A DNA stretch of 64,000 nucleotides. Source: an uncultured Fenollaria sp. GTDB taxonomy: Bacteria > Bacillota > Clostridia > Tissierellales > Peptoniphilaceae. Shown here piece by piece: positions 55,728 through 64,000 of this stretch; within the stretch, counting starts at the first letter, position 1; each line of letters starts with the position of its first letter. The translations under genes were made by a program, and so were the position numbers. The stretch covers positions 18,285 to 82,284 of the forward strand of contig NZ_CAMJVK010000001.1 in NCBI RefSeq assembly GCF_946221515.1. The letters run 5' to 3'. The notes under the pieces are model-generated. The model saw only the letters and a program-made list of their open reading frames with translations. It had not been told where the DNA came from and did no database searches.

Positions 55728-56072
55728 TTATTTAGTCAAGGCTAAACTTATCTTTAGTCCCTCGTCAACCTTCGCCATAAGCTTATCAGTTACGCTGCCT
55801 ATCTTTTCTCTTAATCTTTTCTTATCAATAGTTCTGATCTGTTCTAGCAAAATTACACTATCTTTAGGCAAGCCAAATTCCGGTCCATCTATCTCTATAT
55901 GGGTCGGTAGTTTAGACTTATTGAGTTGACTTGTAATTGCCGCAACAATGATGGTCGGTGAATACTTGTTGCCAACATCGTTTTGCACGACAATAACTGG
56001 CCTCACACCGCCTTGTTCAGAGCCTATGACAGGTGATAAATCTGCATATATAATATCACCTCTTTTAATCAT
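55728..56072 (-). CDS. MazF/PemK-family mRNA interferase
   Basis: 114 residues, normal length. [29 protein letters not shown] carries the MazF signature (GSEQGG.RPV), and [10 protein letters not shown] and [13 protein letters not shown] complete the SH3-like core with Arg and Thr positions used in RNA cleavage. In Bacillus the order is alr-ndoAI-ndoA. Here alr is adjacent, but the 82-base gap is too short for an antitoxin gene. A consensus promoter occupies that gap. No antitoxin was found on either side. Confidence 0.9.
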   Translation of the reverse strand: MIKRGDIIYADLSPVIGSEQGGVRPVIVVQNDVGNKYSPTIIVAAITSQLNKSKLPTHIEIDGPEFGLPKDSVILLEQIRTIDKKRLREKIGSVTDKLMAKVDEGLKISLALTK

Positions 56073-56107
56073 ATTCTCACATCCTTTCTGATAAGTAAGA
56101 CAATTAT

Positions 56108-56136
56108 ATTATAAGTTAAAATCGCTTATAAGTCAA
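56108..56136 (-). promoter_or_regulatory. Sigma-A promoter of mazF, with an inverted repeat inside it
   Basis: TTGACT (56131-56136), 17 bases, TATAAT (56108-56113) on the - strand. TTATAAG (56109-56115) and CTTATAA (56125-56131) form a 7-bp inverted repeat that covers the -10 and reaches the -35, a good position for an operator. Confidence 0.75.
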
Positions 56137-56154
56137 TAACTTTACGGGTTTAAG

Positions 56155-57330
56155 CTATATATCTTTATAGTTGTGAGAGCTTATTTCTTCTCCATCGTAA
56201 AAATACTTTCTAGAAATTCTATCCTTCATATCAGTTAGAACTTCATAATTAATAGTGCCTTCAATCTTAGCCAAGTCATCGTAAGTCATAGCCTTGTTAG
56301 TGCCGTCACCTATTATAGTTACTACATCAGCTACTTGAGCATCAGTACCTGTAGCATCAATCATAAATTGGTCCATACAAATGTTTCCGATGTTATTCAA
56401 TAGCTTGTCTTTATATAAGACCTTTAACTTGTTTTGTAAAAGTCTTCTTACGCCATCTGCGTATCCTATAGGTATTGTGGCAACCTTAGTCTTTTTGTCA
56501 GCGATGAAAGAGAAAGTATAACTAACGCCCTCGCCCGCTTCTATCTCTTTGACATTTGAAATACAAGCTTTTAATTGCATTAACTTTTTTAAAGGTAAAT
56601 TCTCTTTAATAACTTCATCAGATGGATAGTAGCCGTAAAGAATGATGCCTGCTCTAACATAATCAAGGTTTAAATCCTTTAGATCCATGATGGATGCTGA
56701 GTTAGAAACGTGTTTTATCCTTATCTTAAGTCCAGCTTCTTCGAGCATGGCAACGGTGTTTTGATAATTATCATATTGCTTATGAGTTAAAGTTTTATCT
56801 TTGATATCAGCATTAGCAAAGTGAGTAAATATGCCTTCTATGTCAATATTGTCAAGCTTTGATATCTTTAAAATTTCTTCTACAGACTTTGCTCTATGAA
56901 CTTCATCTGCTTGAAACCCAATTCTAGACATACCTGTGTCAAGAGCAATATGTATCTTGGCAGTCTTATTTTGTCTTAGAGCTTCTTCACTAAGCTTTTT
57001 AGCCTTATCATAGCTAAATATAGCGCTCGTTAAATTATACTTAACTACTTCTTCTAAATAATTATCTTCTAAGTAGTTAAGCATAAGTATATCCTCTTCA
57101 ATGCCTGCTTTTCTAAGTTCCATCGCCTCGCTTGCAACAGATACTACAAATCTATCAATACCTAAGCCTTCCATAAACTTCGCAAGCGCTACAGCTCCAT
57201 GGCCATATGCATCAGCCTTAATAACTGGCATGATCTTCGTTTCTGGACTTATAGCTTTTTTAATAGAATTGATATTGTATTCAAGATTGTTTAAATTAAT
57301 TTCAAGCCAAGCGGCTCTATTGCCCTTCAT
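56155..57330 (-). CDS. alr: Alanine racemase
   Basis: 391 residues. PLP lysine Lys38 in MPVIKADAYGHGA, the phosphate-binding IGYADG, and the second catalytic tyrosine in GEGVSYTFSF near 265. The CMDQFMIDAT motif is also present. It makes D-alanine for peptidoglycan. The start ATG follows the stop of the acpS-nnrD gene directly, so alr is the last gene of the pyr-acpS-alr run. Confidence 0.96.
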   Translation of the reverse strand: MKGNRAAWLEINLNNLEYNINSIKKAISPETKIMPVIKADAYGHGAVALAKFMEGLGIDRFVVSVASEAMELRKAGIEEDILMLNYLEDNYLEEVVKYNLTSAIFSYDKAKKLSEEALRQNKTAKIHIALDTGMSRIGFQADEVHRAKSVEEILKISKLDNIDIEGIFTHFANADIKDKTLTHKQYDNYQNTVAMLEEAGLKIRIKHVSNSASIMDLKDLNLDYVRAGIILYGYYPSDEVIKENLPLKKLMQLKACISNVKEIEAGEGVSYTFSFIADKKTKVATIPIGYADGVRRLLQNKLKVLYKDKLLNNIGNICMDQFMIDATGTDAQVADVVTIIGDGTNKAMTYDDLAKIEGTINYEVLTDMKDRISRKYFYDGEEISSHNYKDI

Positions 57331-58473
57331 TTATTTTACCTCCATCATCTTAATAGCTTTCGGTATAAACTCAATTATATCGCTTGCTATTAATGAATAT
57401 TCTGTGTATTTTTCTTTTGCAAGATCCCCTGCTAGACCATGCAAATATACCCCGTACCTTGCTGCATCAAAGACCTTGAAGCCTTGAACAAGTAATGAAG
57501 CAATAATTCCAGCTAGTACATCGCCTGATCCTGCTGTCGCCATACCAGGGTTTCCTGTATGATTTATGTACTCATTGTCTTTATTCATAACTATAGTGTT
57601 GTGGCCCTTTAAAACTACTACTACTTCAAACTTATCGCTAGCAAGTCGAGCATATTTTTTAGGCTCTTCTATAATTTTTTCTATCTCAACATCTAAAAGC
57701 CTAGCTAGTTCAGCAAAATGCGGTGTGATTATGGCTCTATATCCTAGTTTATCTCCATATTTTTTCAAATAATGAAGGCCATCTGCATCTATGACAAGTT
57801 TTTTATTCGAAGCAATTATGTCTTTGTAAATTTTATCCCTGTTCTCAAAGAATGACCACGCTGGTCCAAAAAGCACTGCATCCATATCTTTTAAATCGTA
57901 TTTATCATTGCATCTAATTATAGTTTCAGACAGCTTCACGCTGAGTATATCCTGTATATCCTTGTCAAGGTAAAGATAAGATAAGCCGCAGCCCGTCCTC
58001 ATCGCAGCAAGCGAGGCAAAGTAAGGCGCTCCAGTCATCGAGAGAGATCCAGCAAATATGGCAAGCTTACCATAGTCGCCCTTATGAGTAAAGTCATCCC
58101 TTTTCTTAAACACTTTAAATTCATCAGCAATAGTGATTTTGCTAAGCGTATCGTCAGTACTTGCAATGCTTATGGCGTAGTCGCCATCATGCGAGATTGA
58201 GACAAAAAAATTTATACCATTCACATAAGCAAATGGTACATCATTTTTTCTCTCTATAGAGATGTCTTTATATTGTAGTCCAGCTAAATTGCCATTTAAA
58301 GCCTTAATAATAGCTTCTTTAGCAGCAAAAATTCCAGCACAAGTTTCATCAGCCTTAGCTGATGATTCTATATAGCTTATCTCTGCATCACTAAAGAAGC
58401 GATTCAAAAACTTTTCATTTTCCATTAATTTTCTAATTCTAGATATTTCAAGTATATCTACACCTATACTCAT
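57331..58473 (-). CDS. acpS: Fusion of holo-ACP synthase (AcpS) and ADP/ATP-dependent NAD(P)H-hydrate dehydratase (NnrD)
   Basis: 380 residues. Residues 1-112 are AcpS: SIGVDILEISRI with metal-binding Asp6, FAAKEAIIKAL with Glu53, and VSISHDGDYAIS. It attaches phosphopantetheine to acyl carrier protein. Residues about 130-375 are the YjeF C-terminal dehydratase (GDYGKLAIFAGS, DADGLHYL, ITPHFAELARLL, and NPGMATAGSGDVLAGIIA), which repairs hydrated NAD(P)H. The epimerase domain (NnrE) usually fused to or beside NnrD is absent here. The start shares a base with the pyrD stop. Confidence 0.9.
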   Translation of the reverse strand: MSIGVDILEISRIRKLMENEKFLNRFFSDAEISYIESSAKADETCAGIFAAKEAIIKALNGNLAGLQYKDISIERKNDVPFAYVNGINFFVSISHDGDYAISIASTDDTLSKITIADEFKVFKKRDDFTHKGDYGKLAIFAGSLSMTGAPYFASLAAMRTGCGLSYLYLDKDIQDILSVKLSETIIRCNDKYDLKDMDAVLFGPAWSFFENRDKIYKDIIASNKKLVIDADGLHYLKKYGDKLGYRAIITPHFAELARLLDVEIEKIIEEPKKYARLASDKFEVVVVLKGHNTIVMNKDNEYINHTGNPGMATAGSGDVLAGIIASLLVQGFKVFDAARYGVYLHGLAGDLAKEKYTEYSLIASDIIEFIPKAIKMMEVK

Positions 58474-59375
58474 TAAATTATTCCTCTAATCTCTTCAAAA
58501 CTTTCTATCTTATTGTCTTTCATGTATTTTTCTAAGTCTTCAGCAATATTTGCCATAATCATCGGCTCTGTAAAATTCATAGTGCCGACTTGTACAGCAC
58601 TTGCTCCAGCCATGATAAATTCGATTACGTCTCTATAGTTTTGTATGCCGCCCATGCCTATAACTGGTATATTAACTGCTTTTGACACTTCATACGTCAT
58701 TCTCAAAGCTATAGGTTTGATGGCAGGACCTGACAAACCAGCAGTTTTGTTATTAAAAACAGTTTTGCGTCTATCTATGTCTATGGCCATGGCGTTAAAT
58801 GTGTTAACAAGACTTAGCGCATCTGCGCCGACTTCTTCACATGCCTTAGCCATCTCTACTATGTCATTAGCATTTGGTGATAGCTTTACTATAAGTGGTT
58901 TGTCTGTTACGTCTCTTACTTTTTTAACAACATCTTTTGCAACGCAAGTCTTGATGCCAAAGGCCATGCCGCCGCTTTTAACGTTTGGGCATGAAATATT
59001 AAGCTCTATCATTTGAGCTTCTGTTTTTGATATTAATCTAACTGCCTCTAAATAATCTTCTATGTTATTGCCACCAATATTTACAAGTGTGATAAGGTCC
59101 TTTGATAGTAGAAAGTCTAGTTCATTATCGATAAAAGCCTGAATGCCAGGGTTTTCAAGGCCTATAGAATTCATTAAACCACTAGGTGTTTCAAATAATC
59201 TTATACCTTCATTACCGTCTTTTGGCTTAAGTGTAAGGCCCTTAGTTGAGACGCCGCCTATCTTTGAGATGTCATAATACTCCTCATATTCTTTACCAAA
59301 GCCGTAGGTGCCGCTCGCCGCGATTAGTGGGTTTTTAAATTCAATGTCAGCTATCTTTAATCTTATATCAGTCAA
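58473..59375 (-). CDS. pyrD: Dihydroorotate dehydrogenase B, catalytic subunit
   Basis: 300 residues, TTG start after GGAGG. FMN-binding core with [12 protein letters not shown], the class 1B catalytic cysteine near 129 in [19 protein letters not shown], and the FMN phosphate loop [11 protein letters not shown]...[10 protein letters not shown]. It oxidises dihydroorotate to orotate and passes electrons through PyrK to NAD. It overlaps pyrK by 8 bases, consistent with the two forming one complex. Confidence 0.96.
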   Translation of the reverse strand: MTDIRLKIADIEFKNPLIAASGTYGFGKEYEEYYDISKIGGVSTKGLTLKPKDGNEGIRLFETPSGLMNSIGLENPGIQAFIDNELDFLLSKDLITLVNIGGNNIEDYLEAVRLISKTEAQMIELNISCPNVKSGGMAFGIKTCVAKDVVKKVRDVTDKPLIVKLSPNANDIVEMAKACEEVGADALSLVNTFNAMAIDIDRRKTVFNNKTAGLSGPAIKPIALRMTYEVSKAVNIPVIGMGGIQNYRDVIEFIMAGASAVQVGTMNFTEPMIMANIAEDLEKYMKDNKIESFEEIRGII

Positions 59376-60117
59376 TTAAAAACACACCTCCTCCAAATAT
59401 TGGTCCGTCCTTGCAAACGCGTCTCATGCCAACCTTAGTCTTTATGCTGCAGCCCCTGCATGTGCCTACGCCGCAAGCCATCCTTGACTCCATGCTTACA
59501 AGTACTTTATTTCTATTATGAGCCTTTAATAATAGGGCTTTCATCATTGGGAATGGTCCGCAAGTGTATATCTTATCGTATTTCTCCGATTCTAAAATAT
59601 CTATGATATAGCCTTTATAACCGACCTTGCCACTTTCTGTTGAAATATATGTATTTTCAACATATTCTTCAAAATCTTCGATTAAGTATGGATTATCTCT
59701 AAATCCTGCGTAATAATCTATATTCTTAGTGATATCTTGTATAGATCTAGCAAGGTACTTAAGAGGCGCTATGCCAACAGAGCCGCCAACTAAAGCCACT
59801 TTTTCATCTTTATTAGGTAATGGGAACTTATTTCCTAGTGGTCCAAGTAAATATAATTTATCACCTTTTTTAAGCTTCATCATTATATCTGTTCCTCTAC
59901 CAACATTTGCCACTAAAAGATAGATATTGCCCTCCTCATCTATATCGTAGATGCTTATAGGCCTAGCTAGAAGAGGGTCTGTTCCTTGCCACGATTTTAT
60001 CATATAAAATTGTCCAGGTGCACCTTCAAAAGGTCCACTTACTTTTAAAACGTAGATATTATCAATAATGTGATTATTTTCTAATATCGTACCCTCTTTG
60101 TATGCATTTCTAGCCAC
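59368..60117 (-). CDS. pyrK: Dihydroorotate dehydrogenase B, electron-transfer subunit
   Basis: 249 residues, GTG start after AAGGAGG. FAD-binding ferredoxin-reductase type domain ([33 protein letters not shown]), NAD-binding part ([27 protein letters not shown]), and the [2Fe-2S] cysteines in [15 protein letters not shown] and VCKDGP. It links PyrD to NAD+. Overlaps pyrF by 8 bases. Confidence 0.96.
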   Translation of the reverse strand: MARNAYKEGTILENNHIIDNIYVLKVSGPFEGAPGQFYMIKSWQGTDPLLARPISIYDIDEEGNIYLLVANVGRGTDIMMKLKKGDKLYLLGPLGNKFPLPNKDEKVALVGGSVGIAPLKYLARSIQDITKNIDYYAGFRDNPYLIEDFEEYVENTYISTESGKVGYKGYIIDILESEKYDKIYTCGPFPMMKALLLKAHNRNKVLVSMESRMACGVGTCRGCSIKTKVGMRRVCKDGPIFGGGVFLID

Positions 60118-60976
60118 AGATATCCTCCTTCATATTTATAACAGCTTCTCTAATGTATTTTATATAGTTTTCAGACTTATAATCAGTGTCGTTCATGTGC
60201 TTCATATGGCTTGTTATTATACCTCTTGATGAGTTAACAATGCCTCCATTAAGCTCTGTAAGCAATTTTCTTACAGTTGTAGCCTTTCCGCCTTGAGCAC
60301 CATAGCCTGGAACTAAGAAAAATTCTCTAGGAAATCTCTTTCTTATCTCATCTTGTTCGCCACTGTCCATGATGTTGTCACCAACAACGAAGCCAAGTGA
60401 TGAGTAGCCATAGTCACCGATGTATTTATCTGCAATCTCACTTAGATTGTCACCAATTATATTATACAATGTTTCGCCATTACTTTCAAGGTATTCTATG
60501 TCTAAAGCACCAGGATTTGAAGTTCTTAATAGCACAAATATTCCTTTTTCTCCGCTTTCCAAATAAGGCAAATAAGGTTTTATGCTGTCATAGCCCATAA
60601 ATGGTGAAAGTGTTATGAAGTCAGCTTCAAAATCTCCCTCAAAGTGTGCTTTCGCATACATTTCAGCTGTTTTAGCTATATCAGACCTTTTAATATCGCC
60701 TATGCTTAGCTTATTCTTCTCTCTAAGGTATTCTAAAGTCTTTTTGTATGCTAGTAGTCCTTCTACGCCTAAAGCTTCGTAGTAAGCAATTTGAAGCTTA
60801 TATACAGCTACCAAATCATAGCTTGCATCGATTATGTCCTTGTTGAATTTAAAAACTCTATCAGCGATGCTTTCAATACTATTTAAATGCTCTGGAATAT
60901 AGGACAAATCTGTGTCTAAACCGACACAGATTGGACCAAATTTTTGAACTTCTTCAAATAATCTATCTATAATCAT
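60110..60976 (-). CDS. pyrF: Orotidine 5'-phosphate decarboxylase (subfamily 2)
   Basis: 288 residues from ATG, six bases after GGGGA and sharing the end of pyrI. Longer in-frame starts exist but lie inside pyrI. GLDTDLSYIPEHL is the subfamily 2 start, and the catalytic K/D array is in SIGDIKRSDIAKTAEMYA. VVGDN and VPGYGAQGGKA bind the phosphate. It converts OMP to UMP, the last step of the pathway. Confidence 0.95.
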   Translation of the reverse strand: MIIDRLFEEVQKFGPICVGLDTDLSYIPEHLNSIESIADRVFKFNKDIIDASYDLVAVYKLQIAYYEALGVEGLLAYKKTLEYLREKNKLSIGDIKRSDIAKTAEMYAKAHFEGDFEADFITLSPFMGYDSIKPYLPYLESGEKGIFVLLRTSNPGALDIEYLESNGETLYNIIGDNLSEIADKYIGDYGYSSLGFVVGDNIMDSGEQDEIRKRFPREFFLVPGYGAQGGKATTVRKLLTELNGGIVNSSRGIITSHMKHMNDTDYKSENYIKYIREAVINMKEDICG

Positions 60977-60977
60977 A

Positions 60978-61400
60978 TTATTCCCCGTAAACATGATCAC
61001 AATAAGCACATTTGTATTTGCCTTTTTCTCTATCAACTAAAACAAATTTGTGCGGAATATTTCTTTCAACAGATGTTATGCAGCGAGGATTCTTGCATTT
61101 TATAACGCCTTCTACAACTTCTGGAAGAGTAAGATTTATCTTTCTTTCAATCTTTTCATCTTTTATTACGTTCACAGTGATGTTTGGATCGATAAAACCT
61201 AGCGCAGATAAATCTAAGTCTATTTCATTTTCAATCTTAATCATGTCTTTGCTGCCCATCTTTTCACTGTGTGCGTTCATGATTAATGCAACAGTGTAGT
61301 CAGCTTCTCTAAGATTTAGATATTCAAATATTTGTATACCATGTCCAGCTTGTATATGGTCTATAACTATACCTTTTGAAATACTATTTATACTTAACAT
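60978..61400 (-). CDS. pyrI: Aspartate carbamoyltransferase regulatory subunit
   Basis: 140 residues. The nucleotide-binding domain ([19 protein letters not shown]) is followed by the zinc domain with four cysteines: CKNPRC and CAYC. PyrI confers CTP/ATP control on PyrB. A separate PyrI with PyrB is typical of Clostridia rather than Bacilli, whose enzyme is unregulated. The gene starts at the last base of pyrB, indicating coupled synthesis. Confidence 0.96.
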   Translation of the reverse strand: MLSINSISKGIVIDHIQAGHGIQIFEYLNLREADYTVALIMNAHSEKMGSKDMIKIENEIDLDLSALGFIDPNITVNVIKDEKIERKINLTLPEVVEGVIKCKNPRCITSVERNIPHKFVLVDREKGKYKCAYCDHVYGE

Positions 61401-62323
61401 TATTTAACCCCCAATAATTTTGCTATCAGTGCCATTCTTATATACATACCGTTCTTAACTTGTCTAAAATACCAAGCTCTTGGATCGTCGTCTACATCTA
61501 CAGCTATTTCGTTAACTCTTGGTAGTGGATGAAGTATTGCTAGGTCTTTCTTTGCGTTCTTAAGCTTTTCAAGGTCTAGAACGTAGCTGTCTTTCAATCT
61601 TACATAGTCAGCTTCGTTGAAGAATCTTTCTTTTTGTACACGTGTCATGTATAATACATCAAGATCGTCAATTACATCTTCAAGTCTTTCAACTTCTGTA
61701 TATGGAATCGACTTTTTGTCTAGAACTTGTTCTTTTAAGTATTTTGGAACTCTTAGTTCATCTGGTGAAATAAGAACAAATTTGTTATTGCTATATCTTG
61801 ACATTGCTTTGATTAGTGAGTGAACTGTTCTACCGAACTTTAAGTCGCCGCATAAACCTATAGTCATGCCGTCAAATTTCCCTTTAGCGCTTAGTATTGT
61901 AAATAGGTCTGTAAGTGTTTGTGTAGGATGTTGGTGTCCGCCGTCTCCTGCGTTAATTAGTGGTACTGTGCAAGCGTTATGGCCATATTGTGGAGCGCCT
62001 TCTTTTGGATGTCTCATAGCAATGATGTCTGAGTAGCAGCTAACTGTTCTTAGTGTATCAGCTAGTGTTTCTCCCTTTGCTACAGAACTAGAGCCCGGCT
62101 CCGAGAAACCAATAACATTTCCGCCTAATCTTAACATAGCGGCTTCAAATGAAAATCTGGTTCTGGTGCTGGGCTCATAGAATAGAGTAGCTAGGATTTT
62201 ACCATCACATACGTGTATAAAATCCTTTTCGTTTTCAACAATTTCTTTACCTAGTGCAAATAGCTCATCAAGCTCCTCTAGGCTTAGATCTTCCGGATCA
62301 ATATAATTTCTTCCTTTAAGCAT
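61400..62323 (-). CDS. pyrB: Aspartate carbamoyltransferase catalytic subunit
   Basis: 307 residues from ATG, after GGGAGG. Carbamoyl-phosphate motif [14 protein letters not shown], the 80s-loop lysine region [24 protein letters not shown] and the LHPLPR motif are all present. It condenses aspartate and carbamoyl phosphate, the committed step of pyrimidine synthesis. First gene of pyrB-I-F-K-D; pyrC, pyrE and carAB are not in the window. No PyrR attenuator is visible in the short leader. Confidence 0.97.
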   Translation of the reverse strand: MLKGRNYIDPEDLSLEELDELFALGKEIVENEKDFIHVCDGKILATLFYEPSTRTRFSFEAAMLRLGGNVIGFSEPGSSSVAKGETLADTLRTVSCYSDIIAMRHPKEGAPQYGHNACTVPLINAGDGGHQHPTQTLTDLFTILSAKGKFDGMTIGLCGDLKFGRTVHSLIKAMSRYSNNKFVLISPDELRVPKYLKEQVLDKKSIPYTEVERLEDVIDDLDVLYMTRVQKERFFNEADYVRLKDSYVLDLEKLKNAKKDLAILHPLPRVNEIAVDVDDDPRAWYFRQVKNGMYIRMALIAKLLGVK

Positions 62324-62354
62324 AATATCCTCCCTATATTTTTTTATCTTTATA

Positions 62355-62383
62355 ATCATACTACTAATAAATTTAAAAGTCAA
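62355..62383 (-). promoter_or_regulatory. Sigma-A promoter of the pyrB operon
   Basis: TTGACT (62378-62383), 17 bases, TATGAT (62355-62360) on the - strand. The predicted leader is only about 25 bases, too short for an attenuator. Confidence 0.75.
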
Positions 62384-62392
62384 GAACTTTTT

Positions 62393-63061
62393 TTACTTTT
62401 TTTCAAATTTTACAAACTTATATGCTTCATCTAATTTTTTTAAAATCTCTTGTCTTATTTTTTCTAATTCTTCATCTTCCTCTTCATCTGCAAGTGAAGC
62501 CTTAAGATACTCATATCTAGCATCAAGCAATTCACTATCGGTATTGTCGTCTGAGTAAAGTGCGCTTAAATTTGTATAGTATTTAAAGTTTTCAAAGTTC
62601 TCTAATGTATAGTTCTCAATAAATAATTTATCATTGTACTTGAAGTTTTTAAAAAACTTTTCTTTTTTTGCAAATTTCTTACTACTAATATAAGCCAGTA
62701 TAATTAAATACATGATAAATATAATCATCATGATGATAGTGTACTTGATGAAGTAGTGATTTGTATACATCTCAAGGTCTCTCTTTATTATCACACGCAC
62801 TATTAAAAAGTGTAAAAAAGCCCTTCTTGTTGCATTACTCGCAATAATCCTAAAGACATAGAATGTTTGTGTATCCTTAATTCTGGGTCTTATAATTAGG
62901 TAATAAAAAATTAATGATATGCTTAGTGCTATATCCAGTCTATGCACCTTTGATATTGGTAACAATATTAGATTAAGTATCATTAAAGAAAAACTAGATA
63001 TCTCGATAATGGAACGCAAGTCCATAATATATTCTTTAAAGTATTGTTTATTTCTTTCCAT
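62393..63061 (-). CDS. Membrane protein of unknown function
   Basis: 222 residues. About three to four membrane helices: near 17-37 (IIEISSFSLMILNLILLPI), 42-58 (LDIALSISLIFYYLIII-like), and 105-128 (YTIIMMIIFIMYLIILAYIS). The C-terminal 90 residues are soluble, charged and probably helical (LADEEEDEELEKIRQEILKKLDEA). No family was recognised. It has codon use and A/T content like its neighbours and is transcribed towards pyrB. A TATAAT lies about 15 bases upstream of the start, without a clear -35. Confidence 0.55.
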   Translation of the reverse strand: MERNKQYFKEYIMDLRSIIEISSFSLMILNLILLPISKVHRLDIALSISLIFYYLIIRPRIKDTQTFYVFRIIASNATRRAFLHFLIVRVIIKRDLEMYTNHYFIKYTIIMMIIFIMYLIILAYISSKKFAKKEKFFKNFKYNDKLFIENYTLENFENFKYYTNLSALYSDDNTDSELLDARYEYLKASLADEEEDEELEKIRQEILKKLDEAYKFVKFEKK

Positions 63062-63215
63062 AGTATCACCACATATATTATATCATTAAATAAGTAATTT
63101 TCATATGCTTTATCTTAATTTTTTAATAGTAATATTTAGATTGTATTGATTAATCTTTTTAATTTCTTAATTTCTATATTTCTATATAGCTGTGATTAAA
63201 ATGAATTTTTGCATA

Positions 63216-63242
63216 AAAAAATGAGGCTTGCGCCTCATTTTT
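63216..63242 (-). terminator. Terminator of the grdD transcript
   Basis: AAAAATGAGGC-TTGC-GCCTCATTTTT: GC-capped hairpin with U tracts on either strand, ending 3 bases before the grdD stop. Confidence 0.9.
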
Positions 63243-63244
63243 AA

Positions 63245-64000
63245 TTAGCAATTTGCATCGCTTGTTATATATCCAGCTTTTGCTAAAACTTCTTTAGCCT
63301 TATCTAGGTTCTTTGTGCTAACCATGATAACTGGTCCTGTACAACCCATACCGCTTTCAGCATAGATGCCTTCTTTCCAAAGTGCTTGAACTGAATCTTC
63401 AAGTTCTAGTATGTCGATACCAGCAATAGCTTCTTCAACAACTTCCTTTGCTGGAGCTGCTACTGCTTCCTTTGGACCGTCATCTTTCTTTTCGTTAGCT
63501 TTATTTAATGATGCTAAAACATCTTTTAAACCAGCTTCATTTGCCGCTTCAAAAGTAGCTTTTGCTACCTTGTGTAAATTACCTTTAACTAGGGTTGCAG
63601 CATATACTAATGCATTTGCTACAACAGGAACACCAGATGCTCTAGATACTATAAGTATAGTTCTATCGAAGTCTTCACCAATACCAGGTCCATAACCAAA
63701 GCCAGCTGCTTCGTATGATCCACCAGTTGTGAATGAAGAGAACATCTTCATAAGAATGTTACCTGTAAGTGAGTCATTAACTACAACATCGCATGAAGCT
63801 TGTAATAAGTCGTTTCCTCTCATTACATCTCCGCCGTCTGCTCTGTGTGACTCAGCAAATTTTATATTAAACCCATTTTCGTTTAATTGTTTAAAAGCTC
63901 TTTCAACTTGTCTTGCTCCGTCAACATTTAGTATACCAAGACTTGGATCTTGATTACCTAATGCTTTAGCTACGATTAAACCATAGATACCATTAAGAAC
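63245..64000 (-). CDS. grdD: Glycine/sarcosine/betaine reductase component C subunit alpha (5' end missing)
   Basis: 251 codons are visible; the frame is open to the window edge, well beyond the Met at 63823, so the gene is cut there (full family length is about 380-390). The PlsX-like fold shows GIYGLIVAKALGN, MRGNDLLQASCDVVVNDSL and FTTGGSYEAAGFGYGPGIGEDFDRT (cited in part: GFGYGPGIGEDFDRT), then a lysine-rich linker and a C-terminal cysteine-containing ESGMGCTGPVIMV. GrdC/GrdD form component C, which releases acetyl phosphate from the GrdA-bound acetyl group during Stickland glycine reduction. The rest of the grd cluster is expected upstream, off the window. Confidence 0.9.
   Translation of the reverse strand, partial: VLNGIYGLIVAKALGNQDPSLGILNVDGARQVERAFKQLNENGFNIKFAESHRADGGDVMRGNDLLQASCDVVVNDSLTGNILMKMFSSFTTGGSYEAAGFGYGPGIGEDFDRTILIVSRASGVPVVANALVYAATLVKGNLHKVAKATFEAANEAGLKDVLASLNKANEKKDDGPKEAVAAPAKEVVEEAIAGIDILELEDSVQALWKEGIYAESGMGCTGPVIMVSTKNLDKAKEVLAKAGYITSDANC

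Noticed and set aside
62324..62392. PyrR-type attenuator ahead of pyrB
   Set aside because: The leader from the predicted start site is only about 25 bases and lacks the anti-anti-terminator consensus or a terminator hairpin.
63062..63244. AT-rich 183-base gap with TTTCTATAT repeats as an origin or regulatory RNA
   Set aside because: It contains only a short imperfect repeat and the grdD terminator; no DnaA boxes or RNA-like structure were seen.

Overview
The window is AT-rich chromosomal DNA from a low-GC, Gram-positive, strictly fermentative anaerobe. Gene content and order (scpB-rluB; aroH/cmk-plsC-ispH/rpsA; mutS-mutL-miaA; tig-clpP-clpX-lon-engB; ftsE-ftsX-M23-S41; pyrB with pyrI; a terminal glycine reductase component C gene) fit the Clostridia/Tissierellia, and a Peptoniphilaceae-type coccus is my best guess. 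The genus cannot be fixed from the sequence alone. No rRNA, tRNA, CRISPR array, insertion sequence or prophage was seen. Genes are packed tightly, and no gene-free stretch exceeds 300 bases.

Layout: (1) 1-15815, all + strand: end of scpA, scpB, rluB, an mnmM-like methyltransferase, an RpiR regulator, a flavoprotein, an aroH-cmk fusion, plsC, an ispH-rpsA fusion, then miaB-mutS-mutL-miaA-ynbB. (2) 15851-16885: a Xer-type tyrosine recombinase on the opposite strand, preceded by a 28-bp palindrome with the 11-6-11 layout of a Xer crossover site, exactly where gene orientation flips. (3) 17067-30619, - strand: rny, cls, typA, an RsbW-like kinase (rubredoxin diverges from it), engB, lon, clpX, clpP, tig, lemA and a TPM-domain protein. 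(4) 30669-41288, - strand: uvrA, uvrB, a lipoprotein, a PC4-like protein, an S41 protease, an M23 hydrolase and ftsX/ftsE, a division and repair block. (5) 41384-43149, + strand: 5-formyl-THF cyclo-ligase and a CofE-like protein. (6) 43228-45621: a lipoprotein and a BlaI/BlaR1-type repressor/metalloprotease pair. (7) 45783-56072: transketolase, a cell-wall polysaccharide cluster (TagA-like, GT4-CsaB fusion, O-antigen-ligase-like, two DUF4330-like proteins, GT4, UDP-ManNAc dehydrogenase) and MazF. (8) 56155-62323: alr, an acpS-nnrD fusion and pyrD-K-F-I-B. (9) 62393-64000: an unknown membrane protein and the 3' part of grdD.

How the genes fit together: the surface-polymer cluster looks like a pyruvylated, ManNAc(A)-containing secondary cell-wall polymer pathway. 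The ftsEX block couples division to murein hydrolysis. The clp/lon block is protein quality control. The pyr operon makes UMP. GrdD points to amino-acid (Stickland) energy metabolism. Notable themes are four proteins fused from usually separate neighbours, two of them with possible internal translation starts; a possible alternative-sigma promoter motif upstream of the RsbW-like gene and the TPM/lemA pair; a MazF gene without its usual antitoxin; and a candidate replication-terminus/dif locus.
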